A stretch of DNA of 5,980 nucleotides. Origin: Acidobacteriaceae bacterium (GTDB taxonomy: Bacteria; Acidobacteriota; Terriglobia; Terriglobales; Acidobacteriaceae). The notes beneath the pieces are model-generated. The model saw nothing but the letters and a program-made list of their open reading frames with translations, was not told the DNA's origin and searched no databases. Where the stretch lies: the NCBI GenBank assembly GCA_003164255.1, contig PLST01000313.1, positions 1 to 5,980 on the forward strand, given 5' to 3'. Of the stretch, positions 1 through 4,641 are shown one piece after another; within the stretch, counting starts at the first letter, position 1; each line of letters opens with the position of its first letter. The translations under genes were made by a program, and so were the position numbers.

Positions 1-62
1 AGGCGCGCGTCTCAACCTGGAGGCGCAGGCCTGCTTATCGATATGCGTAGGGGAGAACCGAA

Positions 63-408
63 AGTCGTTCTTAAGGACTGACCCATTCAGCATTTAAAGG
101 GAAAATGCCAGGGCCCGGAGCTGCCACACGCTACTGGTACGCCAGGCGGCTCATTGCCGGTCTGGCACCACTCATCCCGCTTGCTTCCGGTGTCGAGCGA
201 CCATTCCATTCAAGGAGGCTGCTCTTTAACGAATCTGCCTGACCAACACAGGGTCCTGGGCAGAGTCTCCCGGTGGGAAAACTAAAGTGGCTACGCTGTA
301 GGGGCTTGGGGAAATATCTGTAAAAGGCAAGCTGCCTTGTTTCCGGCAGGCTACCGCTCACGGCCAAATCACTGAGCGCAAAACCAGTGTAGCACAGTTT
401 TCGCTTTT
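63..408 (+). ncRNA. Candidate structured RNA, family unknown
   Basis: Seen in the sequence: a series of hairpins. AGTC 63-66 pairs with GACT 76-79; CATTT 91-95 with AAATG 103-107 (an alternative to the next stem). A larger element spans 106-167: TGCCA 106-110 with TGGCA 163-167, CCGG 115-118 with CCGG 157-160, directly stacked on AGCTGCC 119-125 with GGCGGCT 145-151 (one G-U), and inside it TGG 135-137 with CCA 142-144 closing a TACG tetraloop. Then CTGCC/GGCAG plus GACC/GGTC at 235-263, TCCC/GGGA at 267-277, AAGGCA/TGCCTT at 324-338, and a terminator-like hairpin at 376-404 with a T-run. The T-run favours the + strand. I checked for conserved cores of RNase P RNA, tmRNA and SRP RNA and did not find them. 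6S RNA or a lineage-specific RNA such as Acido-1 cannot be excluded. GC-rich DNA yields some hairpins by chance, so this is tentative. Confidence 0.28.
376..408 (+). terminator. Terminator-like hairpin with T4
   Basis: GCG-AAAAC (376-384, one bulged C at 379) pairs with GTTTT-CGC (397-404), and four T's follow at 405-408. The stem is only moderately GC-rich, so strength is uncertain. It would end a + strand transcript of the preceding structured stretch. It also lies 24-52 bases past the stop of the minus-strand aldolase gene and might end that transcript too, but on that strand no clean T-run follows the hairpin. Confidence 0.4.
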
Positions 409-427
409 CCGTCGCCCTTAGCTAGGC

Positions 428-1186
428 TTAGCTGCGCATCCGGGCGTCGGGCAGGCCCTGGCGGCGTTTGATTTCAAGGAGTTCGCCAATCTTGTCTGGC
501 GGGAGGAACTTGAGCGGCCGGCCGATCTGGCGGGCGATCAGAAAGGTCTTGCAGTAGGTTTCAAAGGTTTCAACGAGCCACTCAGCGTGGGAAACGGTGT
601 CGGCCCAGCAGACGATTCCGTGGTTCGACAGCAGGATGGTGTTGTGGTCGCGGGCGAAGGGGCGGACGGTCTCAGCGAAGGCCTGGGTGCCGGGGGTTTC
701 GTAGGGAGCCAGGGCTGCGGGGCCGATGGAGGTTTCGTACTCGGAGATGAGTCCGATGGGCGGGACGGAGCCGGTCATGGCAAAGGCAGTGGCGTTGGGC
801 GGATGACAGTGGACGACGGCGCGGGCGCGGGGGCTCGAGCGGTAGATCTCAAGATGAAGCAGCAGTTCGCTGGTTCGCAGGCGGTCGCCGGCGAGGATGT
901 TGCCGCCGAGGTCAGACAGGCAGATATCGGCTGGCTCCATGTCGCGCTTGCTCATCATGGTGGGGGTGCAGAGCAGAAAGCGCTCGCCGAGCCGGACGCT
1001 GATGTTGCCGCCGTTTCCATCGACATACTGCCGCTCCCACAGCTTGCGGCCTACGGCGATGATCTCAAGGCGCAGGGCGCGAGCCTGAGGCGAGCTGGCG
1101 GCCGCAAGCGGAGACATTTCGGCCTCGGCTTCAGCCTTCGACAGTTCCCTTTCCTGCTCCGCCGGAGGGATCAGCGTCTGCTCCAT
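428..1186 (-). CDS. Class II aldolase/adducin family protein (FucA/AraD-like)
   Basis: A 252-residue cytoplasmic enzyme of the zinc-dependent class II aldolase family, whose members cleave or epimerise phosphorylated ketoses (L-fuculose-1-phosphate aldolase FucA, L-ribulose-5-phosphate 4-epimerase AraD) or act as methylthioribulose-1-phosphate dehydratase. Visible family marks: GNGGNISVR at 57-65 (phosphate loop), the catalytic-type Glu107 in TSELLLH, zinc ligands His126 and His128 in VVHCHPP, APYETPGT at 160-167, and the third zinc His189 in SNHG. Residues 1-30 are a Glu/Ala-rich extension not needed by the family; E. coli FucA is 215 residues. The start at 1186 is chosen because GAGG lies 7 bases upstream (1194-1197); the frame stays open to 1333, but that part has no family similarity. 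The exact substrate cannot be read from the sequence; FucA-like is the best guess, helped slightly by a FucP/GluP-type permease elsewhere in the window. Confidence 0.92.
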   Translation of the reverse strand: MEQTLIPPAEQERELSKAEAEAEMSPLAAASSPQARALRLEIIAVGRKLWERQYVDGNGGNISVRLGERFLLCTPTMMSKRDMEPADICLSDLGGNILAGDRLRTSELLLHLEIYRSSPRARAVVHCHPPNATAFAMTGSVPPIGLISEYETSIGPAALAPYETPGTQAFAETVRPFARDHNTILLSNHGIVCWADTVSHAEWLVETFETYCKTFLIARQIGRPLKFLPPDKIGELLEIKRRQGLPDARMRS

Positions 1187-1336
1187 TCGTAAACCTCGTG
1201 CCTGGGATGAGACGGAAACACGCGCCCGGAAAGGGTGCCCGTCCTTCTTATTGTGGCTCGGGTTGGGGGCTCTCACCATGTGATCGGGGTCACCAGTGGC
1301 GGGACGCCAGGCTGGCTGACTGATGCATACCACCGG

Positions 1337-1355
1337 CTACCCCCTCCCCCCTACC
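1337..1355. other. C-rich / G-rich strand-asymmetric tract
   Basis: The + strand runs CTACCCCCTCCCCCCTACC, giving runs of six and five G's on the minus strand, about 150 bases upstream of the aldolase start. It contains an 11-bp mirror repeat (five C, T, five C), and flanking CCGG motifs (1333-1336 and 1354-1357) can pair around it. Four separate G-runs of three are not present, so a classical G-quadruplex is not clearly supported. A regulatory role is unproven. Confidence 0.4.
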
Positions 1356-1466
1356 GGTCTCTGGGAGCAAGTTCTCTGTTATCAATAGTTACGGGGGTGG
1401 CGGCGCTCTAAAGATTAGATTCTGTTGGGTTTGCTCACAGAGATTAGAGAATAAAGGACTTAGTTG

Positions 1467-1501
1467 CAGCTTTCAGCTATCAGCCCTCAGCTTTCAGCTC
1501 G
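1467..1501. repeat. 7-bp tandem repeat, five units (CAGC phase)
   Basis: Five consecutive heptamers begin with CAGC at 1467, 1474, 1481, 1488 and 1495: CAGCTTT, CAGCTAT, CAGCCCT, CAGCTTT, CAGCTCG. The CAGC core is invariant while the last three bases vary. A 12-bp exact copy, CAGCTTTCAGCT, appears at 1467-1478 and 1488-1499. Seven is not a multiple of three and the region is non-coding. Two further heptamer tracts with a related core occur at 2404-2430 and 4479-4499. Confidence 0.85.
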
Positions 1502-1894
1502 TGCATCCGGTTCTTGGGGTGGCTCAGGTCGTTTGGGCTTTCCTGGCCTTGAACCGATGCTGGAATGATTGTGCGCCAGGAGCGGGTAATTATCGGCAAA
1601 GTCGGGTGGGATTCTTCAGGCTATTGGCGTACTGCGAGCCCACTCTAGCGACAAACACAAAAACGTAGCGAGGATGGGGCACCCTCATTCGTTCCAGAGC
1701 GACTGCTCACCCTAGTCACCCGGCACCAATCTCCTCTGCGGCGCTTCCAGCGTGTGGCCCTTGGTTGCCGAGAGGGCCGATGGTGTGGGAAAAATCTTTC
1801 TGATATGGACTGGGCGCGCACAATCCGGCTATATTGGCTCATTGCCGAACAAGGGCAATTGCACTTCAGGGCGGCGGACTGCGGCCCCGATGCG

Positions 1895-1923
1895 TTGAAG
1901 CACTTCTTCAGAAATTGAAGCAC
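1895..1923 (+). promoter_or_regulatory. Direct/inverted repeat before CBS gene
   Basis: TTGAAGCAC occurs exactly twice (1895-1903 and 1915-1923), repeat starts 20 bases apart, or about two helical turns. Between them CTTCA (1906-1910) is complementary to the TGAAG inside both copies (1896-1900 and 1916-1920), so an RNA could form either of two mutually exclusive 5-bp hairpins with 5-base loops. The second copy ends 7 bases before the GGAGG ribosome binding site at 1931-1935. It could be an operator or a leader affecting translation, or chance; nothing identifies a binding protein. Confidence 0.3.
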
Positions 1924-1940
1924 CTTTCACGGAGGGTCCA

Positions 1941-2393
1941 ATGAAGATTACAGACACGATTGGAATGGTGTTGAAGCGCAAGGGCAATGCGAAGATTCTG
2001 TCGATGAGGCCGGAGCAGTCAGTGTTTGAGGCCCTGGAACTGATGGCGCAGTACGACATTGGCGCGCTGCTGGTGCTTACCGGCGAGAACCTGGTGGGCA
2101 TATTTTCAGAGCGGGACTATGCGCGCAAGTGCGCGTTGCTCGGGCACCAGTCGCGGGAGACGCTGGTGAGCGAGATTATGACGACAGCGGTTCGCGCGGT
2201 GAGCCCGCTGCATACGGTGGACGACTGCATGACGATCATGACCGATCACCACATACGGCACCTGCCGGTGATTGATTGCGGCAAGGTGGTGGGTTTGGTG
2301 TCAATCGGCGACCTGGTGAAGTGGGTGATCTCAGACCAGGCGCACACGATCCAGGCGCTGGAAGGCTACATTACGGGAGCGTATCCGGCGTGA
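1941..2393 (+). CDS. Tandem CBS-domain protein
   Basis: A 150-residue cytoplasmic protein consisting almost wholly of two CBS domains forming one Bateman module: the first about residues 16-66, ending in LVGIFSERDYARK (51-63), the second about 80-133, with HIRHLPVID (104-112) and VVGLVSIGDLVKWV (116-129). The S/T-x-x-D pattern at each domain end (SERD 56-59, SIGD 121-124) is the usual ribose/phosphate contact for bound adenosine nucleotides. CBS modules of this size normally sense AMP, ATP or similar ligands and act as stand-alone regulators; the partner is unknown. The start is well supported by GGAGG at 1931-1935, five bases before the ATG. It stands alone: both neighbouring spacers are long, so co-transcription with others is unlikely. 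Stand-alone CBS proteins of this type are common, and no specific role can be assigned. Confidence 0.94.
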   Translation: MKITDTIGMVLKRKGNAKILSMRPEQSVFEALELMAQYDIGALLVLTGENLVGIFSERDYARKCALLGHQSRETLVSEIMTTAVRAVSPLHTVDDCMTIMTDHHIRHLPVIDCGKVVGLVSIGDLVKWVISDQAHTIQALEGYITGAYPA

Positions 2394-2403
2394 AAAGCAG
2401 GGT

Positions 2404-2430
2404 CAGGGGTCAGGGATTAGGGATTAGAAG
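2404..2430. repeat. 7-bp tandem repeat, four units (YAGGG phase)
   Basis: Beginning 11 bases after the CBS stop codon, units CAGGGGT, CAGGGAT, TAGGGAT and TAGAAGA begin with YAG at 2404, 2411, 2418 and 2425, an exact 7-base period. An extra CAG at 2398 is out of phase by one base. The core resembles that of the tract at 4479-4499 (GCAGGGA, ATAGGGA) and, less closely, the CAGC tract at 1467-1501. Non-coding. Confidence 0.75.
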
Positions 2431-2476
2431 AGCGTGAGGGGGAGTTCGTTCTTTCCCACCCATTGTGCGATGGAGC

Positions 2477-2526
2477 TGCACCATGGATGGTGCACAGGGC
2501 TTCCTCTGGGCAGCCCATCCATTTTT
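2477..2526 (+). terminator. Competing hairpins with T-run (terminator-like)
   Basis: First structure: the near-palindrome TGCACCAT-GG-ATGGTGCA at 2477-2494. Second structure: ATGGAT (2483-2488) pairs with ATCCAT (2517-2522) and GGGCT (2497-2501) with AGCCC (2512-2516), followed by T's to 2526. Both use 2483-2488, so they exclude each other. The second has the shape of a Rho-independent terminator and lies about 90-130 bases after the CBS gene, whose transcript it could end. The competing upstream hairpin makes an attenuator-like switch conceivable, but no downstream gene close enough shows what it would control. Confidence 0.45.
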
Positions 2527-2538
2527 GCCCTGATTGAA

Positions 2539-2566
2539 TTCAACCTTAAGATGAGAAACTTATAGT
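2539..2566 (+). promoter_or_regulatory. Possible sigma-70-type promoter
   Basis: TATAGT at 2561-2566 matches the -10 consensus at five of six positions and sits in an AT-rich island within GC-rich surroundings. The best -35 candidate is the weak TTCAAC at 2539-2544 (16-base spacing), inside the perfect palindrome TTGAATTCAA (2534-2543). It would start a transcript near 2573, leaving a leader of roughly 65 bases before the gene at 2640. Confidence 0.35.
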
Positions 2567-2639
2567 TATTGAAGGACTGACGGATTTCCTGCCCCTGGTT
2601 GCCGCTTGCCGGCGTTCGATCGGTAGAAAGGCATACCCC

Positions 2640-3437
2640 ATGCGTTTTTCTCCTGTAGTCATGCGTATTTCCCCTGTCGTCGCGATCGCGTTTGTTTTCT
2701 GTTTTGCCTTTAATGGCCTACCGGCCTGGGCGCAGTCTGGACCGGGTCCGCAGGGCGGGCCGGGAGTGGGCGCGACGACTTCGCCAGGTTCGGGAGCTGC
2801 GACCATTGGCGCTTCGCTGGCGCCATCGCTCGATACGGTGCACCAGACTCTGGCGGCGTTGCGGCTGGACCGATGGAAGAAAGGCACGGTGCGGGACGAG
2901 GCGAGCACCTACATCGACCAGATACAGCACGACATTGCGTCGAACGTTCCGCCTCTGGTGGAGACGGCCGATGGGGCTCCGGGGTCGGTGGGCAAAGCGC
3001 TGCCGCTGGCCAAGCATCTGGGCGCGTTGTATGACGTACTGCTGCGGGTGGAAGAGGCGGCCAGGGTAGTAGCACCGGACGACCAGGTGGGTCAGTTGCA
3101 AAGCGCGTTGAACAGTCTGGAAACGGCGCGGTTGGCGCTGAACGACCGGATGCAGGGCTCGGCCGATGCGATGGAGAAACAGGTGGTGGATCTGCGCGGC
3201 GTGATTCGGCAGCAGGCGTCGCGGCCGGTGGCTCCGCCTGTTCCGGTGAGCGTGCCGTGCACACCGCCGGTGGTGCACCACACAGCGGTGAGGAAGAAGC
3301 CGGTAACTGCGGCGACGACGACTCCTGCGACGAATGGTCCGGCGAAACCCGGTGCAACTCCGCAGAATAATCAGAATGCGCAGAAGAAGCCGGCGACGAC
3401 GGGAACGAGTCAGGCGCCGGCGACAACATCGCATTGA
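2640..3437 (+). CDS. Exported protein of unknown function, K/P/T-rich tail
   Basis: 265 residues; I do not recognise a named family. Residues 1-31 form a Sec signal peptide: basic start, hydrophobic core about 12-25, and AWA as cleavage site before Gln32 (not a lipobox). Residues 33-60 are a Gly/Pro/Ser/Ala-rich linker. Residues about 62-192 look mainly helical, with heptad-like hydrophobic spacing in ALRLDRWKKGTVRDEASTYIDQ and in 148-191 (LQSALNSLETARLALNDR), so an extended helical or coiled-coil domain is likely. From 196 the chain is low in complexity, rich in Pro, Thr, Ala and Lys, with repeated KKP (219-221, 249-251). Such tails often touch cell wall or nucleic acid, but that is only analogy. 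Single mature Cys207. AGAAAGG at 2625-2631 lies 8 bases before the ATG; an in-frame ATG at 2661 would cut the signal peptide short. Probably periplasmic. Confidence 0.82.
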   Translation: MRFSPVVMRISPVVAIAFVFCFAFNGLPAWAQSGPGPQGGPGVGATTSPGSGAATIGASLAPSLDTVHQTLAALRLDRWKKGTVRDEASTYIDQIQHDIASNVPPLVETADGAPGSVGKALPLAKHLGALYDVLLRVEEAARVVAPDDQVGQLQSALNSLETARLALNDRMQGSADAMEKQVVDLRGVIRQQASRPVAPPVPVSVPCTPPVVHHTAVRKKPVTAATTTPATNGPAKPGATPQNNQNAQKKPATTGTSQAPATTSH

Positions 3438-3756
3438 GGCAGCGGAACGCTAGCGCCGTCCCTACGGGACTCCGAGGCATTGTTGGATTTCACAACCCCC
3501 ACGCTGAAGCGCGGGGCTAATAAACGCTGCGCCTCCGGCGCGGGATTCACGCTGCTTCCAGCATATGGTAGTTATCCGTGGGCCTTCTTAAATGGGCGCC
3601 AACGATAATGCCTCCGGGCGCGAGGGACTTGGGAGCCAGCATTCTGTAACCTTGCTCGCGCACCGAGCGTCTAAGGGATGCGATTACAAGAGGCGCAGGG
3701 CACGAGGCGGCTCCGCAAGCACTGTGCGCGACTCGAATCGTAAAGGCGGCTTTCCC
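3438..3756. other. Spacer before msrA
   Basis: 319 bases without a gene. The left third holds a palindrome cluster (separate entry). The rest, 3545-3756, is ordinary. A frame in phase with msrA is open from an ATG at 3592, but it has no ribosome binding site and no family similarity. GATAAT at 3604-3609 resembles a -10 box, but no -35 lies at proper distance, so the msrA promoter is not identified. Confidence 0.55.
3448..3541. repeat. REP-like cluster of palindromes
   Basis: Four inverted repeats within about 95 bases: CGCTAGCG (3448-3455, perfect palindrome); GTCCC-TAC-GGGAC (3458-3470, perfect 5-bp stem); CCCC-A-CGC (3497-3504) with GCG-C-GGGG (3509-3516), loop TGAA, one A·C mismatch; and GCGCC-TCC-GGCGC (3529-3541, perfect). 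No T-run follows any of them, so they do not look like ordinary terminators. Position 10 bases after a stop codon and compact paired palindromes are typical of REP/BIME-like intergenic repeats. Copy number in the genome cannot be known from this window. Confidence 0.55.
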
Positions 3757-4440
3757 ATGAAAATGTACTATGTGTTTCCAGCGCTGATGTTGCTGGCGGC
3801 GGCGGTGTTTTTCTCTGGCAGGGCGCGCGCGGCGCTGAAGAGTCCGGCTCCCAGGGCGACGCTCGATGCGGCGATTGCCGCGAATCCGGGCAGGCAGACG
3901 GCGGTGTTTGCCGGGGGCTGCTTCTGGGGCCAGCAGGCGGTGTTCGAGCGCATCAAGGGAGTGGTGAAGACTACGGCAGGGTATGCGGGCGGTTCGGCGT
4001 CGACGGCGACCTACGACCAGGTGACAACGGAAACTACGGGCCACGCGGAGTCAGTGGAGGTGGTGTACGACCCTTCGAAGATTACCTACGGCGATCTGCT
4101 GCGGATTTTCTTTTCGATCGCGCACGATCCAACGCAACTGAACCGGCAGGATAACGACGTTGGGACGTCCTATCGCTCGGCGATTTTCTATACGAACGAC
4201 GAGCAGCGGCGGATTGCCACGGCCTACATTGCGGAGCTTGAGGCAGCGCACGTGTTCGGGAAGCCGATTGTGACCGAGGTGACGCCGCTGAAGGGCTTTT
4301 ATGCGGGTGAAGACTACCACCAGGACTACGCGCTGAAGAATCCCGGCAATCCATACATCTTGGTGTGCGACCGGCCGAAGGTGGAGTTGCTGAAGAAAGA
4401 ATTTCCCGATTTCTACGTGGAGTATAGAGGCAGGGAATAG
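3757..4440 (+). CDS. msrA: Peptide methionine-S-sulfoxide reductase MsrA, exported
   Basis: 227 residues. MsrA reduces the S-epimer of methionine sulfoxide in proteins, repairing oxidative damage. Residues 1-25 are a signal peptide (hydrophobic core about 6-19, cleavage after ARA at 25), so the enzyme should act outside the cytoplasm. The catalytic domain fills about 47-217: GGCFWGQQ at 53-60 with catalytic Cys55, GYAGG 75-79, GHAESVEVVYDP 95-106 with the conserved Glu98, and YHQDY 187-191. Cys204 near the C-terminus is the only other cysteine and is the likely resolving residue. The start at 3757 gives a clean signal peptide; a weak GGCGG lies 7 bases upstream. A longer frame from 3592 would bury the signal. 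No msrB is adjacent; the reducing partner is not in this window. The stop codon lies inside a repeat (4429-4440). Confidence 0.96.
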   Translation: MKMYYVFPALMLLAAAVFFSGRARAALKSPAPRATLDAAIAANPGRQTAVFAGGCFWGQQAVFERIKGVVKTTAGYAGGSASTATYDQVTTETTGHAESVEVVYDPSKITYGDLLRIFFSIAHDPTQLNRQDNDVGTSYRSAIFYTNDEQRRIATAYIAELEAAHVFGKPIVTEVTPLKGFYAGEDYHQDYALKNPGNPYILVCDRPKVELLKKEFPDFYVEYRGRE

Positions 4441-4499
4441 CCACCCCAGCGAACAAAAATCGTTCGCCCGGGACCCCGGCAGGGAATAGGGAATAGTGC
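4429..4499. repeat. 12-bp direct repeat and 7-bp tandem tract at msrA end
   Basis: GGCAGGGAATAG occurs exactly at 4429-4440, forming the last codons and the TAG stop of msrA, and again at 4478-4489. The second copy continues as heptamers GCAGGGA (4479-4485), ATAGGGA (4486-4492) and ATAGTGC (4493-4499). The core matches that of the tract at 2404-2430. Confidence 0.7.
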
Positions 4500-4516
4500 G
4501 GGGTTCGCGATCCCAC

Positions 4517-4539
4517 TCATCGCGAAAAAACTGCGATGA
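4517..4539. other. Small hairpin TCATCGC/GCGATGA
   Basis: A perfect 7-bp inverted repeat, TCATCGC (4517-4523) and GCGATGA (4533-4539), encloses an A-rich 9-base loop (T-rich on the minus strand). It lies between msrA and the strong terminator. It could assist termination or stabilise the 3' end; no clear T-run follows on either strand. Confidence 0.4.
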
Positions 4540-4575
4540 ATTGAGGGGCACGGGGCTTTTTGCGAGTGCGGAAAT

Positions 4576-4608
4576 CAAAAGGCCCTCTGCGTTGCAGAGG
4601 GCCTTTTG
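4576..4608. terminator. Bidirectional Rho-independent terminator
   Basis: A perfect 15-bp inverted repeat with a 3-base loop GTT: C-AAAAGGCCCTCTGC (4576-4590) pairs with GCAGAGGGCCTTTT-G (4594-4608). The GC-rich core is flanked by A's on the left and T's on the right, so it reads as a terminator from both sides. It sits between the convergent msrA and sugar permease genes, 33 bases after the permease stop (minus strand) and 135 bases after msrA, and very likely ends both transcripts. Confidence 0.95.
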
Positions 4609-4641
4609 TTGCATCGAGTGCGTTCGTTCCTTTGCTGCTCC

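Larger units (their letters stand above)
1..427. other. Gene-free left-end stretch
   Basis: No reading frame here looks like a protein: the one longish minus-strand frame (131-367) has no ribosome binding site and no recognisable composition. The stretch is instead rich in short inverted repeats, listed separately as a candidate structured RNA. Bases 1-61 contain nothing I can name. The aldolase gene on the minus strand ends at 428, so this stretch lies downstream of it; whatever lies left of position 1 is unknown. Confidence 0.6.
1187..1940. other. Long divergent spacer between aldolase and CBS genes
   Basis: About 750 bases separate two divergently transcribed genes, unusually long for the content. 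It holds a C-rich tract (1337-1355), two copies of AGATTAGA (1412-1419, 1441-1448), a heptamer repeat (1467-1501) and a direct/inverted repeat next to the CBS ribosome binding site (1895-1923). A + strand frame is open from 1649 to a TGA at 1919-1921, with an ATG at 1805 giving a possible 37-residue product, but that ATG has no ribosome binding site and the sequence matches nothing I know, so I do not call a gene. TATATT at 1830-1835 could be a -10 box for the CBS gene, but no matching -35 is present. I see no convincing promoter for the aldolase. Confidence 0.6.

Noticed and set aside
96..140. Resemblance to a cobalamin riboswitch core (GGGAA ... CTGCC ... CGCTACTG)
   Set aside because: Only a partial match with an insertion; the other conserved boxes are not convincing, and no gene follows on the + strand.
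587..1192. Long + strand open frame opposite the aldolase
   Set aside because: A shadow of a well-supported gene, with Gly/Ala/Asp-rich sequence and no recognisable motif.
1187..1333. 49-residue N-terminal extension of the aldolase frame
   Set aside because: It has no family similarity, and a clear GAGG ribosome binding site precedes the ATG at 1186.
1805..1921. Possible 37-residue gene (MDWARTIRLYW...) before the CBS gene
   Set aside because: No ribosome binding site, no known similarity, and the open frame extends upstream without other coding signs.
2710..3480. Long minus-strand frames opposite the exported protein
   Set aside because: Arg/Pro/Ser-rich low-complexity translations, as expected from GC-rich antisense; the + strand frame has a signal peptide and sensible domains.
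3592..3756. 55-residue extension of the msrA frame
   Set aside because: It would bury a typical signal peptide, has no ribosome binding site and no MsrA similarity.
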